The notes below the pieces were generated by a model that did no database searches, was not told the DNA's origin, and saw only the letters and a list, made by a program, of their open reading frames with translations. Shown in pieces: positions 12,550-21,915 of a stretch of 64,000 bases of DNA; the first letter of the stretch is position 1, and each line of letters starts with the position of its first letter. A program made the position numbers and the translations under genes. Source of the stretch: Paractinoplanes toevensis (lineage in GTDB: Bacteria > Actinomycetota > Actinomycetes > Mycobacteriales > Micromonosporaceae); contig NZ_BOQN01000001.1 of NCBI RefSeq assembly GCF_018332695.1, positions 1 to 64,000 on the forward strand, given 5' to 3'.

Positions 12550-13278
12550 TCAGAGCAACCGGCCGAGATGCCCGCGCATGAGGCGGCGGACCAGCGTGCC
12601 CCGGTCCCGCAGCTGCTCGTCGGTGTGGGCGATCGTCTCGCCGGCCCGGCGCCGCCGGATCTCGTCGGCCAGCGACGCGGGCACCCCGAGGGACGGCAGC
12701 CGGTCGATCGCCTCCCGCTTGGTGATCAGCCGGCCGGTCGCGATCGTCTCGTCGGCCCGCGACACCGTGGTGAGGCCGAGGTCGACGTGCAGATCCGTAC
12801 GCCAGACCTTGATCTTCCTTACCGCCGAGGCCCAGTAGCCGCGCAGCTCGCCCCGGGCCGCCTCGGCCAGCTCGGCCGGGCTGACCGGCGGGATCAGCTC
12901 GCCCGGCGGCGGACCGAGGACGGTGACACCGAACTGGTGCAGCTCGCCGCGGGCGATCCCGCTGAGCGGACGCCGGAACATCCGCTCGTGCGCCCAGTTC
13001 ACATGAGATGCGGAGATATCGGATATTTCGCCGAGCGGGACGTAAGCGCAGTGCAGCTTCGCCGGGCCGATGACCCGGTGCAGCGCTCGCAGGCGAGCCC
13101 GCCGATAGGGCGTGAGCGGCGCGGAGATCACCGCCACCAGGTCGAGGTCGCTGATCCCGGGCCGGTAGTCGCCCGATCCGATCGACCCACCGGCGTAGAA
13201 CCCGACAACTCCGGCGACGGATCGGACAGCCGACGCGAACCCGGGAACGACCGGAACGATCCAGAGGCGATCATCCAT
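12550..13278 (-). CDS. Nucleotidyltransferase-fold protein (aminoglycoside adenylyltransferase-like)
   Basis: About 242 residues. The motif AGGSIGSGDYRPGISDLDLV gives the GS...G and paired Asp residues of the Pol-beta-type nucleotidyltransferase fold seen in AadA-like enzymes, followed by an all-helical C-terminal half. Such enzymes may adenylate aminoglycosides or other small molecules. I see no evidence that it confers resistance. The ATG at 13278 lies only one base after GGAGGT, which is close; an ATG at 13311 would add 11 residues but lacks a good ribosome site. It diverges from the kinase gene. Confidence 0.75.
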   Translation of the reverse strand: MDDRLWIVPVVPGFASAVRSVAGVVGFYAGGSIGSGDYRPGISDLDLVAVISAPLTPYRRARLRALHRVIGPAKLHCAYVPLGEISDISASHVNWAHERMFRRPLSGIARGELHQFGVTVLGPPPGELIPPVSPAELAEAARGELRGYWASAVRKIKVWRTDLHVDLGLTTVSRADETIATGRLITKREAIDRLPSLGVPASLADEIRRRRAGETIAHTDEQLRDRGTLVRRLMRGHLGRLL

Positions 13279-13379
13279 ACCTCCAGCATGACGGTTCGAT
13301 GCCAAGTGCATGGCTGGCCTACGACCGCCGGCTTACGCCCGATAGAGTGACGTCGCCAAGTTCGGGGGGCGGGGACACC

Positions 13380-15122
13380 ATGTCTGGGGAGCGTACGGAG
13401 CCTTTGCGCCCGCACGATCCGCGTGCCCTGGGCGACTACGAGATCGTCGGCCGCCTCGGCGAGGGCGGCATGGGCACGGTCTATCTCGCCCGCACGCCCG
13501 GCGGAGTGCTGGTCGCGGTCAAGGTGGTGCGCGCCGACCTCGCGCCCGACGACGAGTTCCGCCGCCGCTTCCGCAGCGAGGTGGCCCGGGCCCGGCAGGT
13601 GCCGCCGTTCTGCACCGCCGAGGTGCTCGACGCCGACCCCGACCACGAGAGCCCCTACCTGGTGGTGGAATATGTGGACGGCCCGACCCTCGCGCACGTC
13701 GTCGAGGAGCGTGGCCCGCTCACCGCGGCCAACCTGCACAGTGTCGCGATCGGCGTGGCGACCGCGCTGACCGCCATCCACGGCGCCGGCGTCATCCACC
13801 GCGACCTCAAACCGCGCAACGTGCTGCTCGCCCCCGGCTCCCCCAAGGTGATCGACTTCGGGATCGCCCGGCACGTCGAGGCGACCGGCGGCAACACCGA
13901 CACGTCGCAGATGGTCGGCACGGTGGCCTACATGTCGCCGGAGCGCTTCGGGGTCGCCGACACCCCGCTGACCCCGGCCGCGGACGTGTTCGCCTGGGGC
14001 GGCGTGGTGGCGTACGCGGGAACCGGCCGCACCCCGTTCGCAGCCGATTCGCCGCCCGCGACCGCGGCCCGCATCCTGACCCAGCCGCCCGATCTGTCCG
14101 GCCTGGCCGGTCCGCTGCGCGAGCTGGTCGGGCACGCCCTGGAGAAGGACCCGGCCAACCGGCCCAGCGCCCGCGAGCTGCTCGACCTGCTGGTCTCCGG
14201 CCCGTCGCGGCCCGCCGCGACGGCGGCCGCGCTGGCCGGCCAACCCGATCTGCGGGCGGCGGCCGCAGAGGCGCAGGCGGTCACCGGGGTGCGCATTCCG
14301 GCCGACCTCGCCGGCCTGATCGGTTACGAGGAAAACTCGATCGTCACCGTGCCGATCTCGCCGGTGCCCACTCCCCTGCCCGGCCCGCCGCCGCCCGAGC
14401 CGCGCCGCCGCTGGTTCCTGCCGGTCGCGGTGGCCGCGCTGATCCTGGCGGTGGTGGCCGGCGCGATGATGGTCGTGCTCGGTTCCCCGGCCGGCGAGCG
14501 GGCGATCGCCTCCGAGGGCCCGACGGACGGCCCGTCGTCGGCCGCGCCCGCCTCCGACACCCTGGTGATCGACGACGCCCTGACCGGGCCGCGGCTGTGG
14601 CAGGCCAAGTCGCTGCCGGCCGAGAAGGCGTCCTGTTCGTTCGACGGCACCGGCATGGTGGCCCACCGGGACACCAAGGGCGTCTACCGCTGCTCCGGCC
14701 CGGACGACGGCGTGCCCGACGACGTCCGGGTCGAGGTCGGGGTGCGCCTGCTGACCGAGGACAGCTGCGCCGGGCTGTGGTTCCGTTTCGCACCCTGGCA
14801 CGGCTATCTGCTGCGGGTCTGCGAGAAGAACATCTATCTGGGCACGCACAAGGACCAGGCGGTCGCGACGATCCGCACGTTTCCGCTCGACGCGCCGATC
14901 GCGATCGGCGCCGCGCCGACGACGATCGAGGTACGCGCGGTGGGCAACCAGGCGACGGTGCTGCGTGACGGGGTGGAGGTCGGCACGGTCCCGCTGACCG
15001 ACACGCAGATCACCGGCGGCCGGGTGCTGCTCGGCGTCTACACCGAGCGCGGCGCGGCCGAGGACGGCCCTTACGACGTGGCGTTCAGCAATGTGAAGGT
15101 GTGGGGGCTCAGCGGCAACTGA
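13380..15122 (+). CDS. Receptor-type serine/threonine protein kinase (PknB-like)
   Basis: A 580-residue kinase. The cytoplasmic catalytic domain (about 19-275) has the Gly loop GRLGEGGMGTVY, the VAVKVV lysine, the catalytic loop HRDLKPRNVLL (140-150), DFG at 159-161 and the APE-like MSPE. A proline-rich linker leads to one membrane helix (345-367). The extracellular part of about 200 residues resembles a LamG/concanavalin-like fold and contains paired Cys (KASCSFDGTG with VYRCSGPD; DSCAGLW with LRVCEKN). The external domain suggests it senses a carbohydrate or wall ligand. There are no PASTA repeats. A PP2C phosphatase gene lies 3.6 kb away. Confidence 0.94.
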   Translation: MSGERTEPLRPHDPRALGDYEIVGRLGEGGMGTVYLARTPGGVLVAVKVVRADLAPDDEFRRRFRSEVARARQVPPFCTAEVLDADPDHESPYLVVEYVDGPTLAHVVEERGPLTAANLHSVAIGVATALTAIHGAGVIHRDLKPRNVLLAPGSPKVIDFGIARHVEATGGNTDTSQMVGTVAYMSPERFGVADTPLTPAADVFAWGGVVAYAGTGRTPFAADSPPATAARILTQPPDLSGLAGPLRELVGHALEKDPANRPSARELLDLLVSGPSRPAATAAALAGQPDLRAAAAEAQAVTGVRIPADLAGLIGYEENSIVTVPISPVPTPLPGPPPPEPRRRWFLPVAVAALILAVVAGAMMVVLGSPAGERAIASEGPTDGPSSAAPASDTLVIDDALTGPRLWQAKSLPAEKASCSFDGTGMVAHRDTKGVYRCSGPDDGVPDDVRVEVGVRLLTEDSCAGLWFRFAPWHGYLLRVCEKNIYLGTHKDQAVATIRTFPLDAPIAIGAAPTTIEVRAVGNQATVLRDGVEVGTVPLTDTQITGGRVLLGVYTERGAAEDGPYDVAFSNVKVWGLSGN

Positions 15123-15127
15123 GCCCC
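15104..15127. terminator. Hairpin at the kinase/tex tail-to-tail junction
   Basis: GGGGCTCA at 15104-15111 pairs with TGAGCCCC at 15120-15127 around an 8-base loop. It spans the kinase stop codon and faces the tex stop at 15136. There is no T tract, so it is only a possible bidirectional terminator. Confidence 0.35.
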
Positions 15128-15135
15128 GCAACCGC

Positions 15136-17631
15136 TCAGTCCTTGATCAGGCCGGCCCGCCGCAGCGCGGCCGCCATCTCGTCGTTCATCGGAGCCGAGC
15201 CGCCACCCTGGCGCTGCCCGCCACCGCCGCCCTGGCGCTGCCCGCCACCGCCCTGACGCTGGCCGCCGCCCTGCCGCGGACCGCCACCGCCTTGACCGCG
15301 CTGGCCACCGCCCTGCCCGCCCTGACGCGGACCGCTGCCACCTTGACCGCGCTGACCGCCGCCCTCGCGGGGCTGACCGCTATCGCGGGGCTGACCGCCC
15401 TGCCGAGGCTGACCGCCCTGACGGGGCTGACCGGCCGGCCCGTCCTCGCGCGGGCGGCGCTGGGCCGGCTCGTCGGTGAGGCGCATGGTCAGCGAGATCC
15501 GCTTCCGGGCCTCGTCGACCTCGACCACCCGAACTTTCACGACATCGCCGGATTTGACGACGTCGCGCGGGTCCTTCACGAACGTGTTGGACAGAGCCGA
15601 CACGTGCACCAGACCGTCCTGGTGGACGCCGACGTCGACGAACGCCCCGAACGCCGCCACATTGGTGACCACACCCTCGAGGATCATGCCCGGCTTGAGG
15701 TGGGCGATCTTCTCGACGCCCTCGGCGAAGGTGGCCGTGGTGAACCCCGGCCGCGGGTCACGACCCGGCTTCTCGAGCTCCTTCAGGATGTCCGTGACGG
15801 TCGGCAGGCCGACCGCGTCGGTGACGTAGTCGGAGGGGCGCAGCGCCCGCAGCAGCGGGCTGTTCCCGATCACCGTCTTGATGTCGGCGCTGGTGGCGGC
15901 CAGGATCGTCCGCACCACGGGGTACGACTCGGGGTGCACGCTGGACGAGTCGAGCGGGTTGTCGCCGTCCGGGATGCGCAGGAAGCCGGCGCACTGCTCG
16001 AACGCCTTGGGCCCGAGCCGGGCGACCTTCTTTATGTCGTCCCGGGTGCGGAACGGCCCGTTCGAGTCGCGGTGCATCACGATGTTCTCGGCCAGGCCCG
16101 CGCCGATGCCGGAGACCCGGGTGAGCAGCGGCGCCGACGCGGTGTTGACGTCCACGCCGACCGCGTTCACACAGTCCTCGACCACCGCGTCCAGCGACTT
16201 GGACAGCTTCGACTCGGCCAGGTCGTGCTGGTACTGCCCGACGCCGATCGAGCGCGGGTCGATCTTCACGAGCTCGGCCAGCGGGTCCTGCAGGCGGCGG
16301 GCGATCGAGACGGCGCCGCGCAGCGACACGTCCATGCCGGGCAGTTCCTGCGAGGCGTACGCGGACGCCGAGTAGACCGACGCGCCCGCCTCGGAGACCA
16401 TCACCTTGGTCAGGCCGGCCTCGGGGTGCTTCTTGATCAGCTCGCCGGCCAGCTTGTCGGTCTCGCGGGAGGCGGTGCCGTTGCCGATCGCGATCAGGTC
16501 GACGTTGTGCTTCGAGGCGAGCGCGGCGAGCCGGTGGATCGACTCGTCCCACTTGTTCTGCGGGACGTGCGGGTAGATCGTGTCGGTGGCCACGACCTTG
16601 CCGGTCGAGTCGACCACGGCCACCTTGACGCCGGTGCGGAAGCCCGGGTCGAGACCCATCGTGGTGCGGCTGCCGGCCGGCGCGGCGAGCAGCAGGTCAC
16701 GCAGGTTGGCGGCGAAGACCCGGACGGCCTCGTCCTCGGCCGCCTGCCACAGCCGCACCCGCAGGTCGGCACCGAGGTGGATGAGGATGCGGGTGCGCCA
16801 CGCCCAGCGGACGGTGTCGACCAGCCACTTGTCGCCGGGCCGGCCGGCGTCGGAGATGCCGTTGCGGCCGGCGATGCGGGCCTCGAAGTAGCCCTCGTCC
16901 TCCTCCGGGTGCGGTTCCATGGTGAGGTCGAGGACGTCCTCCTTCTCACCGCGGAACATGGCGAGGATGCGGTGCGAGGGCAGTTTCGCGTACGGCTCGG
17001 CGAAGTCGAAGTAGTCGGCGAACTTGGCGCCGTCGGTCTGCTTGCCGTCCCGCACCTTGGCCACCAGCCGGCCCCGGGTCCACATCTGTTCGCGCAGGTC
17101 ACCGATGAGGTCGGCGTCTTCGGCGAACCGCTCGATGAGGATCGCCCGAGCGCCGTCGAGGGCCGCGGCCTCGTCGGCCACACCCTTGTCGGCGTCGATG
17201 TAGGCCGCCGCCGTGCCGCGCGGGTCGAGCGACGGGTCGCCCAGCAGGGCGTCGGCCAGCGGCTCCAGTCCGGCCTCGCGGGCGATCTGGGCCCGGGTGC
17301 GGCGCTTCGGCTTGAACGGCAGGTAAATGTCCTCGAGCCGCGCTTTGGAGTCGGCGGCGAGGATGCTCTGCTCCAGCTCGTCGGTCATCTTGCCCTGGGT
17401 GCGGATCGATTCCAGCACCGCGGCCCGCCGGTCCTCCAGCTCCCGCAGGTAGCCGAGGCGTTCCTCGAGGGTGCGCAGCTGCGTGTCGTCGAGGGTGCCG
17501 GTCACCTCCTTGCGGTAGCGGGCGATGAACGGCACGGTGGCGCCGCCGTCGAGCAGCTCGACGGCCGCGGCAACCTGGTTCTCCCGGACGCCGAGCTCGG
17601 AGGCTATGCGCTGATGGATCGCTGTCGTCAC
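15136..17631 (-). CDS. tex: Tex RNA-binding transcription accessory protein with a Gly/Gln/Arg-rich tail
   Basis: About 831 residues of the Tex/Spt6-like family. An N-terminal helical region holds [17 protein letters not shown] and [17 protein letters not shown]. Then come a YqgF/RNase H-like core ([18 protein letters not shown]), helix-hairpin-helix segments ([15 protein letters not shown]) and an S1 RNA-binding domain ([20 protein letters not shown]). After S1 there is an unusual low-complexity tail of about 90 residues with QGGQPRQGG and GGGQRQGG repeats, ending [17 protein letters not shown]. The GTG at 17631 overlaps the stop of the LuxR-type gene in GTGA, so the two are coupled. An ATG at 17673 is the alternative start. 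Confidence 0.95.
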   Translation of the reverse strand: MTTAIHQRIASELGVRENQVAAAVELLDGGATVPFIARYRKEVTGTLDDTQLRTLEERLGYLRELEDRRAAVLESIRTQGKMTDELEQSILAADSKARLEDIYLPFKPKRRTRAQIAREAGLEPLADALLGDPSLDPRGTAAAYIDADKGVADEAAALDGARAILIERFAEDADLIGDLREQMWTRGRLVAKVRDGKQTDGAKFADYFDFAEPYAKLPSHRILAMFRGEKEDVLDLTMEPHPEEDEGYFEARIAGRNGISDAGRPGDKWLVDTVRWAWRTRILIHLGADLRVRLWQAAEDEAVRVFAANLRDLLLAAPAGSRTTMGLDPGFRTGVKVAVVDSTGKVVATDTIYPHVPQNKWDESIHRLAALASKHNVDLIAIGNGTASRETDKLAGELIKKHPEAGLTKVMVSEAGASVYSASAYASQELPGMDVSLRGAVSIARRLQDPLAELVKIDPRSIGVGQYQHDLAESKLSKSLDAVVEDCVNAVGVDVNTASAPLLTRVSGIGAGLAENIVMHRDSNGPFRTRDDIKKVARLGPKAFEQCAGFLRIPDGDNPLDSSSVHPESYPVVRTILAATSADIKTVIGNSPLLRALRPSDYVTDAVGLPTVTDILKELEKPGRDPRPGFTTATFAEGVEKIAHLKPGMILEGVVTNVAAFGAFVDVGVHQDGLVHVSALSNTFVKDPRDVVKSGDVVKVRVVEVDEARKRISLTMRLTDEPAQRRPREDGPAGQPRQGGQPRQGGQPRDSGQPREGGGQRGQGGSGPRQGGQGGGQRGQGGGGPRQGGGQRQGGGGQRQGGGGGQRQGGGSAPMNDEMAAALRRAGLIKD

Positions 17632-18632
17632 GCCGACGATTGTGACCGAGCCGCGGTGTCGTTGTCGCGCCACCCCACATGATGATCACCCGAGCGGCGA
17701 CCGGAGAGGGCCCACAGGGCCGCCTCGGTGCGGGACGAGGCACCCGTCTTACGCAGGAGATTTGACACGTGGACGGTGACCGTGCGGACCGAAATTCCGA
17801 GAACTCGCGCTATCTGCTTGTTCGGCATTCCCTCGGCGAGCAGGCCGAGCACCTCGCGCTCCCGGGCGGTCAGCTCGGGGCGGCGGGAGATCTCGCAGAC
17901 GGCGGCGCCCTCCACGGCGATCAGCTCGCTGAGCCGGTAGGGGTTGCCGTCGGTGCGCCGCCACACCGCCTCGGCCAGCTCCGGCGCGCCCGCTTCCGAC
18001 CCGTACACATGCCTCAAAACCTCGCCGACCTCGGCCGGAAGGAGACCGCCGAGATGGCGCCGGACGGCGCCGGGGTGTCCGCCCAGCCGCGCGAGGGTGC
18101 GCGTGGTGAGCTCCGGCGAGAGCGCCGCCTCGGCCGGCTGGCTGGTCACCAGCAGCAGGACCGGAAGGTCGGTCGAGCCGAGCTCGGCGATCAGATTGAG
18201 CGAGGCCGGATCAAGAGCATGAAGATCTTCCACCACGAGTACGGCGTGGTGGGTCCCGACCAGCCCGCGCACCGCCGCGACCGCGATGCGCAACAGGGCC
18301 TCGGGAGTGTAACGCTCCCGGGGGACATCCGGATCCTGTTTCAGCCAGGCCAGAGCGTCCGGCGGCACGTCGAGCCCGCGCGTGTCGCGCCCGGCGAGGA
18401 CCGCCGCCAGCCAGTCGTAGGGTGCCGGCGAGTGCACCCGGGCCGTCCCGGCGAGCACGTTCGTCGTCGCCCGTTCCTGCCGGAACGCCGTCACGAGAGC
18501 CGTTTTCCCTGTTCCGGCCGCACCCGTCACGACCGCGGTGACCGGCCTCCGGCCGGAGCGCACGCGGGACCAGGCACCGCGCAGTTCGTCGAGCGCGCCC
18601 GCTCGCCCCACCATCGGCACCGCCATCATCAC
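17628..18632 (-). CDS. AAA-type ATPase with LuxR DNA-binding domain (LAL-like regulator)
   Basis: A 334-residue regulator. The N-terminal P-loop GAAGTGKT is at 37-44, with a Walker B-like [11 protein letters not shown] further on. The C-terminus carries a LuxR helix-turn-helix ([20 protein letters not shown], then [15 protein letters not shown]). This is a short version of LAL/MalT regulators, lacking the long TPR-type middle, so ligand sensing must differ. M1 and M3 are both plausible starts. The DNA-binding domain is followed by a polar tail of about 30 residues whose codons overlap the tex leader. Confidence 0.88.
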   Translation of the reverse strand: MMMAVPMVGRAGALDELRGAWSRVRSGRRPVTAVVTGAAGTGKTALVTAFRQERATTNVLAGTARVHSPAPYDWLAAVLAGRDTRGLDVPPDALAWLKQDPDVPRERYTPEALLRIAVAAVRGLVGTHHAVLVVEDLHALDPASLNLIAELGSTDLPVLLLVTSQPAEAALSPELTTRTLARLGGHPGAVRRHLGGLLPAEVGEVLRHVYGSEAGAPELAEAVWRRTDGNPYRLSELIAVEGAAVCEISRRPELTAREREVLGLLAEGMPNKQIARVLGISVRTVTVHVSNLLRKTGASSRTEAALWALSGRRSGDHHVGWRDNDTAARSQSSA

Positions 18633-18723
18633 TCCACCCTACGGAGCGCGGTCACGGGGTAGGCTGGGGCACTACGTAGGACGTACTAGAGACTTCTCCT
18701 AAGGCGTTTGGCAGTCTTGTGAC

Positions 18724-19443
18724 ATGACGCTTGTTGTCCGGGCGGTCGCCGCCACCGATCAGGGCCTTGTCCGGTCCAACAATGAGGACGCGGTGTTCGT
18801 CGGCAACCGCCTTCTCGTGGTCGCGGACGGCATGGGCGGGCTTCCCGCCGGGGAGCTGGCCAGTGACATCCTGGTGCAGGCGCTCGGCGTGGTCGACGAG
18901 ATGCCCGACACCGGTGAGCCGCTGCAGGATCTGATCGCCGCCCTGCAGACCGCCAACGAGCGCATCGAGGCCGCCGTCGCCGACGATGACGCCCGCGACG
19001 GCATGGGCACGACGGTGACCGCGCTGCTGCTGTCCGGTGACCGGATGGCCGCGCTCAACGTCGGCGACAGCCGGTGCTATCTGGTGCGCGACGCCGAGCT
19101 GACCCAGATCACCAAGGACGACACGTACGTCCAGGCGCTGGTCGACCAGGGGGTGCTGACCCCCGACGACGCCCGCCGGCACCCGCAGCGCGCCCTGGTG
19201 ACCCAGGCGGTGCAGGGCGGCCCGTTCCGCCCGGCCGGCCGCATGCTCCCGGTGCGGCCCGGCGACCGTTTCCTGCTGTGCAGCGACGGCCTGTCCGACT
19301 ATGTGGAGGACACCGTGATCTGCCAGACCCTGCTGGCCAACCCCGACCGCAAGACCGCCGCGGCCGAGCTGGTGCACCGCACCCTGGAGAACGGCGCCCC
19401 CGACAACGTGACCGTCATCGTCGCCGACATCACCGAGGCCTAG
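18724..19443 (+). CDS. PP2C-family serine/threonine phosphatase (PstP-like)
   Basis: A 239-residue soluble PP2C domain that removes phosphate from Ser/Thr residues, using two metal ions. Metal and catalytic motifs are RSNNED (17-22), ADGMGG (34-39), GDSR (114-117), SDGL (187-190) and DNVT (227-230). Unlike wall-linked PstP it has no membrane helix. It could oppose the receptor kinase upstream. Its stop overlaps that of the methyltransferase gene on the other strand by 4 bases. Confidence 0.94.
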   Translation: MTLVVRAVAATDQGLVRSNNEDAVFVGNRLLVVADGMGGLPAGELASDILVQALGVVDEMPDTGEPLQDLIAALQTANERIEAAVADDDARDGMGTTVTALLLSGDRMAALNVGDSRCYLVRDAELTQITKDDTYVQALVDQGVLTPDDARRHPQRALVTQAVQGGPFRPAGRMLPVRPGDRFLLCSDGLSDYVEDTVICQTLLANPDRKTAAAELVHRTLENGAPDNVTVIVADITEA

Positions 19444-20027
19444 GCTCGGCTGGTCCGCAGCAGGAAGGCCCGGTGCCGGATCACCTGGCCGTCCACGTCG
19501 GCGTACGCCTCGGTCTCCTCGATCGTGGTGCCGGTCCACGACGGTTCGGCGAAGCCGGCCCGCAGCATCTCCTCGGTGACACCCCAGCTGCCGCCGCCCG
19601 CCGCCTCGAAGACCGCCAGCACGAAGACGGTCGCACCCGGGGCGGCGAGGCCGGGCAGCAGCGCGAGATATTCGTCCACACCGGTGTCGTAGCGGGCCAG
19701 CCAGTGCAGCAGCCCCGAGTCGAAGATCGAGTCGAACGGCCCGGCCCCGAGCGACAACCGCGCCGCGTCCTGCACCTCGAACCGCACGTCCAGCCCGGCC
19801 GCGGCCGCCTTGGCCCGGGCCTGCTCGATCGCGGTGGCCGAGATGTCCACGCCGGTGACCCGGTGGCCCAGGCGGGCCAGCGCGATCGAGAGATCACCGC
19901 TGCCGCAGCCGATGTCGAGCACCTTCGGCCCGCGCGCCTCGCCGAGCACCGCCGCGATCGCCGGTTGCGGCCCGCCGATCTCCCAGGGTGGCTTCTCCCG
20001 GTAGAGCTCTTCGTAGTCGATGTCCAT
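19440..20027 (-). CDS. Class I SAM-dependent methyltransferase
   Basis: A 195-residue Rossmann-fold methyltransferase. SAM motif I is VLDIGCGSGDLSIALARLG and motif II is VTGVDISATAIEQARAKA, followed by a FDSIFDSGLLHWL-like post-II strand. The N-terminus MDIDYEELYREKPPWEIGGP is found in thiopurine/tellurite-type small-molecule methyltransferases. The substrate is unknown. ATG at 20027 lies 5 bases after the stop of the small membrane protein gene, and the two probably form an operon. Confidence 0.9.
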   Translation of the reverse strand: MDIDYEELYREKPPWEIGGPQPAIAAVLGEARGPKVLDIGCGSGDLSIALARLGHRVTGVDISATAIEQARAKAAAAGLDVRFEVQDAARLSLGAGPFDSIFDSGLLHWLARYDTGVDEYLALLPGLAAPGATVFVLAVFEAAGGGSWGVTEEMLRAGFAEPSWTGTTIEETEAYADVDGQVIRHRAFLLRTSRA

Positions 20028-20032
20028 GGGGC

Positions 20033-20377
20033 TCAGCCGCTCTTGCAGGCGTTCGTGAGGGCGTCGCCGGCCGCCTTCCACTCCGCATTGCTGTCGTTGG
20101 CGCTCGCGCCCATCTCGGCGGCCCGCTTACGGATCAGGTCGTTCTCCGACTTGCTGGAGTTGGCGGTCACCTTGTCGGCGAGCGCCAGCCGCGCCGTCTT
20201 GGACTTCGCCTTCGGATAGCCGGCCGCGAAGTCGGTGCACGCCTGATGGGCCGCCGCGTCGATGCCTTCCGGCGCGCCGTCGTCGTCGCTGCCGGCCCGG
20301 CTCATCATGACGGCCACGACGGCCACGGCCGCGACCGCAACGACGGTGATCTGGCGCTTGCTCAGCTTGAGCTTCAC
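20033..20377 (-). CDS. Small secreted or membrane-anchored protein
   Basis: A 114-residue protein with a basic start and a single hydrophobic segment (QITVVAVAAVAVVAVMM, about 9-25) that could be an uncleaved anchor or signal. The remaining 85 residues are polar and helical, with two Cys (HQACTDFAAGY and TNACKSG) that may form a disulfide outside the cell. No family is recognised. It sits directly upstream of the methyltransferase gene on the same strand. Confidence 0.75.
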   Translation of the reverse strand: MKLKLSKRQITVVAVAAVAVVAVMMSRAGSDDDGAPEGIDAAAHQACTDFAAGYPKAKSKTARLALADKVTANSSKSENDLIRKRAAEMGASANDSNAEWKAAGDALTNACKSG

Positions 20378-20505
20378 ACCGGCAGATTAACGTGCCGCCC
20401 TCGCCGGGACGCGTTCACTCACGCACCGCCATCCCCCCGCGCGCGTCACCTCCCCGATCTTGTGGACCTGCTGTCAGCTCGGGACGCGAAGTGCTCAAGG
20501 TCGCG

Positions 20506-20880
20506 CTAAAACGGCGCCGGGTCGTCCATCCGGGCCACCAAGGCTGTGGGGGCAACGGCGCGAAAGGCGTCAGCGCACAGCTCGGCGATCTCGGTCCAGT
20601 CCGGATCGCGGTCGAGGCGCACACCCAGCCAGCCGCGATGACCCACGTAGGGCGGACGGAAGAACCGGTCCGGGTCGGCGGCGATCAGTTCCGCCTGGCT
20701 GCCGGGCGCCGCCGCGCACCACAGATGCGGAAAGGCGGCGTCGTGGTGACCGTCGGCCCAGAGCATCACGAACTGTTTCCGGCGTACGAAGAAGGCCGGT
20801 GACCCGTGGCTGAGCCGCTCGGTGACTTCGGGCAGGGCGCGGCAGACCCGGCGCACCTCGGCCTCGGCCCGGCCGCTCAC
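20506..20880 (-). CDS. MmcQ/YjbR-family protein
   Basis: A 124-residue protein of the MmcQ/YjbR (CyaY-like fold) family. The start RAEAEVRRVCRALPEVTERL and SHGSPAFFVRRKQFVM are typical, as are PYVGHRGWLGVRLD and the C-terminal ELCADAFRAVAPTALVARM. Family members are often called DNA-binding proteins, but their biochemical role is not established. GTG at 20880 overlaps the toxin stop in GTGA, so it is translated with the toxin-antitoxin pair. The frame extends upstream, but those residues are the toxin gene read out of frame. Confidence 0.85.
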   Translation of the reverse strand: MSGRAEAEVRRVCRALPEVTERLSHGSPAFFVRRKQFVMLWADGHHDAAFPHLWCAAAPGSQAELIAADPDRFFRPPYVGHRGWLGVRLDRDPDWTEIAELCADAFRAVAPTALVARMDDPAPF

Positions 20881-21194
20881 ACCAGGTCCATGAACTCGCG
20901 CAGGGCATCCTCGACCGACCGCATCGTGCCGGGGGCCAGGTAGCCGTGGTTCTCGGTCAGGGCGGTGCGGTCGAGGATCTGGACCAGGCCGGGGATGCTC
21001 ACCGAGGCGCCGGCGAACGGGTCGTCGCTGCACAGGTGCACGCCGAGCGGGTTGCTCTGCGCCAGGCCGCGGACCAGGACGAGGGCCCACACGGCGACAC
21101 CGGGCTCCGCGTTGTACTCGTCGTTGCTGATCACCAGCACCTGGTAGCGGTCGTCGCCGCGCACCCAGGTCCAGACCTGGCCGCGCCTCACCAT
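20877..21194 (-). CDS. MazF/PemK-like toxin
   Basis: A 105-residue protein starting VRRGQVWTWVRGDDRYQVLV, with ISNDEYN after the second strand. This resembles the MazF/PemK/CcdB-fold ribonuclease toxins, where the N-terminal RxGxVW loop is part of the active site. It ends with the helix RSVEDALREFMDL. It overlaps the upstream antitoxin gene by 7 bases, the usual arrangement. RNA cleavage and target site are inferred from the family only. A non-toxic CcdB-like variant is possible. Confidence 0.8.
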   Translation of the reverse strand: MVRRGQVWTWVRGDDRYQVLVISNDEYNAEPGVAVWALVLVRGLAQSNPLGVHLCSDDPFAGASVSIPGLVQILDRTALTENHGYLAPGTMRSVEDALREFMDLV

Positions 21195-21412
21195 CGGGCA
21201 CCCCGCAGCGCGACGTCGTTGCTCTGCTCGATGACCGCCGGTGCCTGGCGGAGGAATTCGGCGTAGGCCCGGGCGGCGGCTCGCTGACGGGCCCGGCGCG
21301 CCTCGGGCAGCAGGCGCCGCACCGCCTCGGTGACCGCGGCGGACGCGTTTCCGCTGCTCTGCAGGTATCCCGCCACGTCGTCGGGCACGCTGATGCTGAG
21401 CTTGACGGTCAT
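21188..21412 (-). CDS. Ribbon-helix-helix antitoxin
   Basis: A 74-residue protein. The N-terminus VKLSISVPDDVAGYLQSSG, then AAVTEAVRRLLPEA, is a ribbon-helix-helix DNA-binding unit that should dimerise and repress its own promoter. The basic helical C-terminal half would wrap the toxin. AGGA lies 7 bases before the ATG at 21412. It is first in the three-gene unit antitoxin-toxin-MmcQ. Confidence 0.82.
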   Translation of the reverse strand: MTVKLSISVPDDVAGYLQSSGNASAAVTEAVRRLLPEARRARQRAAARAYAEFLRQAPAVIEQSNDVALRGARW

Positions 21413-21416
21413 ACTT

Positions 21417-21872
21417 TCATCCTACCGGCTCGCCACGGGCCAGGGCGGCCACGAGGCCGGGCTGGACCGGGTGGGAGAGCGGGTCGGCGTGCCGGTGGGC
21501 CAGTTGCCAGCCGTCGGAGTCGCGGCGGAATACCAGGGTCACCCGCAGCGACCAGTCCTGATCGGGCAGATCCAGCACCAGGCCGTGCTGGCGTTCGATC
21601 GCCACCAGCACGGCCAGGTCGCCGGACACGTAGGACCGCACCAGTTCCAGAGTGGCCTCGCCGCCCTGGAACTGGTTCGCCATGGCTTCGACCGCCTCCT
21701 CGGAGTGGTCGAAGCCGCGGCGCGCGCCACCGCCGAACGGCGGCAACAGCGTGTAGTCCTCGGCGTGCCGGATCAGGCTCAGATAGGTACGCATGTCACC
21801 GCGGATGATGGCGACGGCGGCTGCCTCCGCGTCGCGGGCCAGCTGGGCGATGTCCTCATCGGTGATGGGCAT
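21417..21872 (-). CDS. NTF2-fold (SnoaL/DUF4440-like) protein
   Basis: A 151-residue protein with the helix-plus-sheet pattern of the NTF2-like superfamily: an N-terminal helix (EAAAVAIIRGDMRTYLSLI), a middle FEDYTLLPPFGG-type loop and C-terminal strands (LRVTLVFRRDSDGWQLAHRH). Family members range from ketosteroid isomerase-like enzymes to structural subunits; no catalytic residues can be assigned here. It stops 4 bases before the antitoxin start, so it may be cotranscribed with that unit. Confidence 0.8.
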   Translation of the reverse strand: MPITDEDIAQLARDAEAAAVAIIRGDMRTYLSLIRHAEDYTLLPPFGGGARRGFDHSEEAVEAMANQFQGGEATLELVRSYVSGDLAVLVAIERQHGLVLDLPDQDWSLRVTLVFRRDSDGWQLAHRHADPLSHPVQPGLVAALARGEPVG

Positions 21873-21915
21873 GCCCGCATCGTCGCGCGTCCGGCCCGGT
21901 CGAGCGAGTCACCCG

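Noticed and set aside
12550..13278. Aminoglycoside resistance gene
   Set aside because: Only the nucleotidyltransferase fold is visible; nothing in the sequence shows antibiotic specificity.
15292..17682. A 796-codon plus-strand open frame
   Set aside because: It lies antisense to tex and shows only GC-driven composition.
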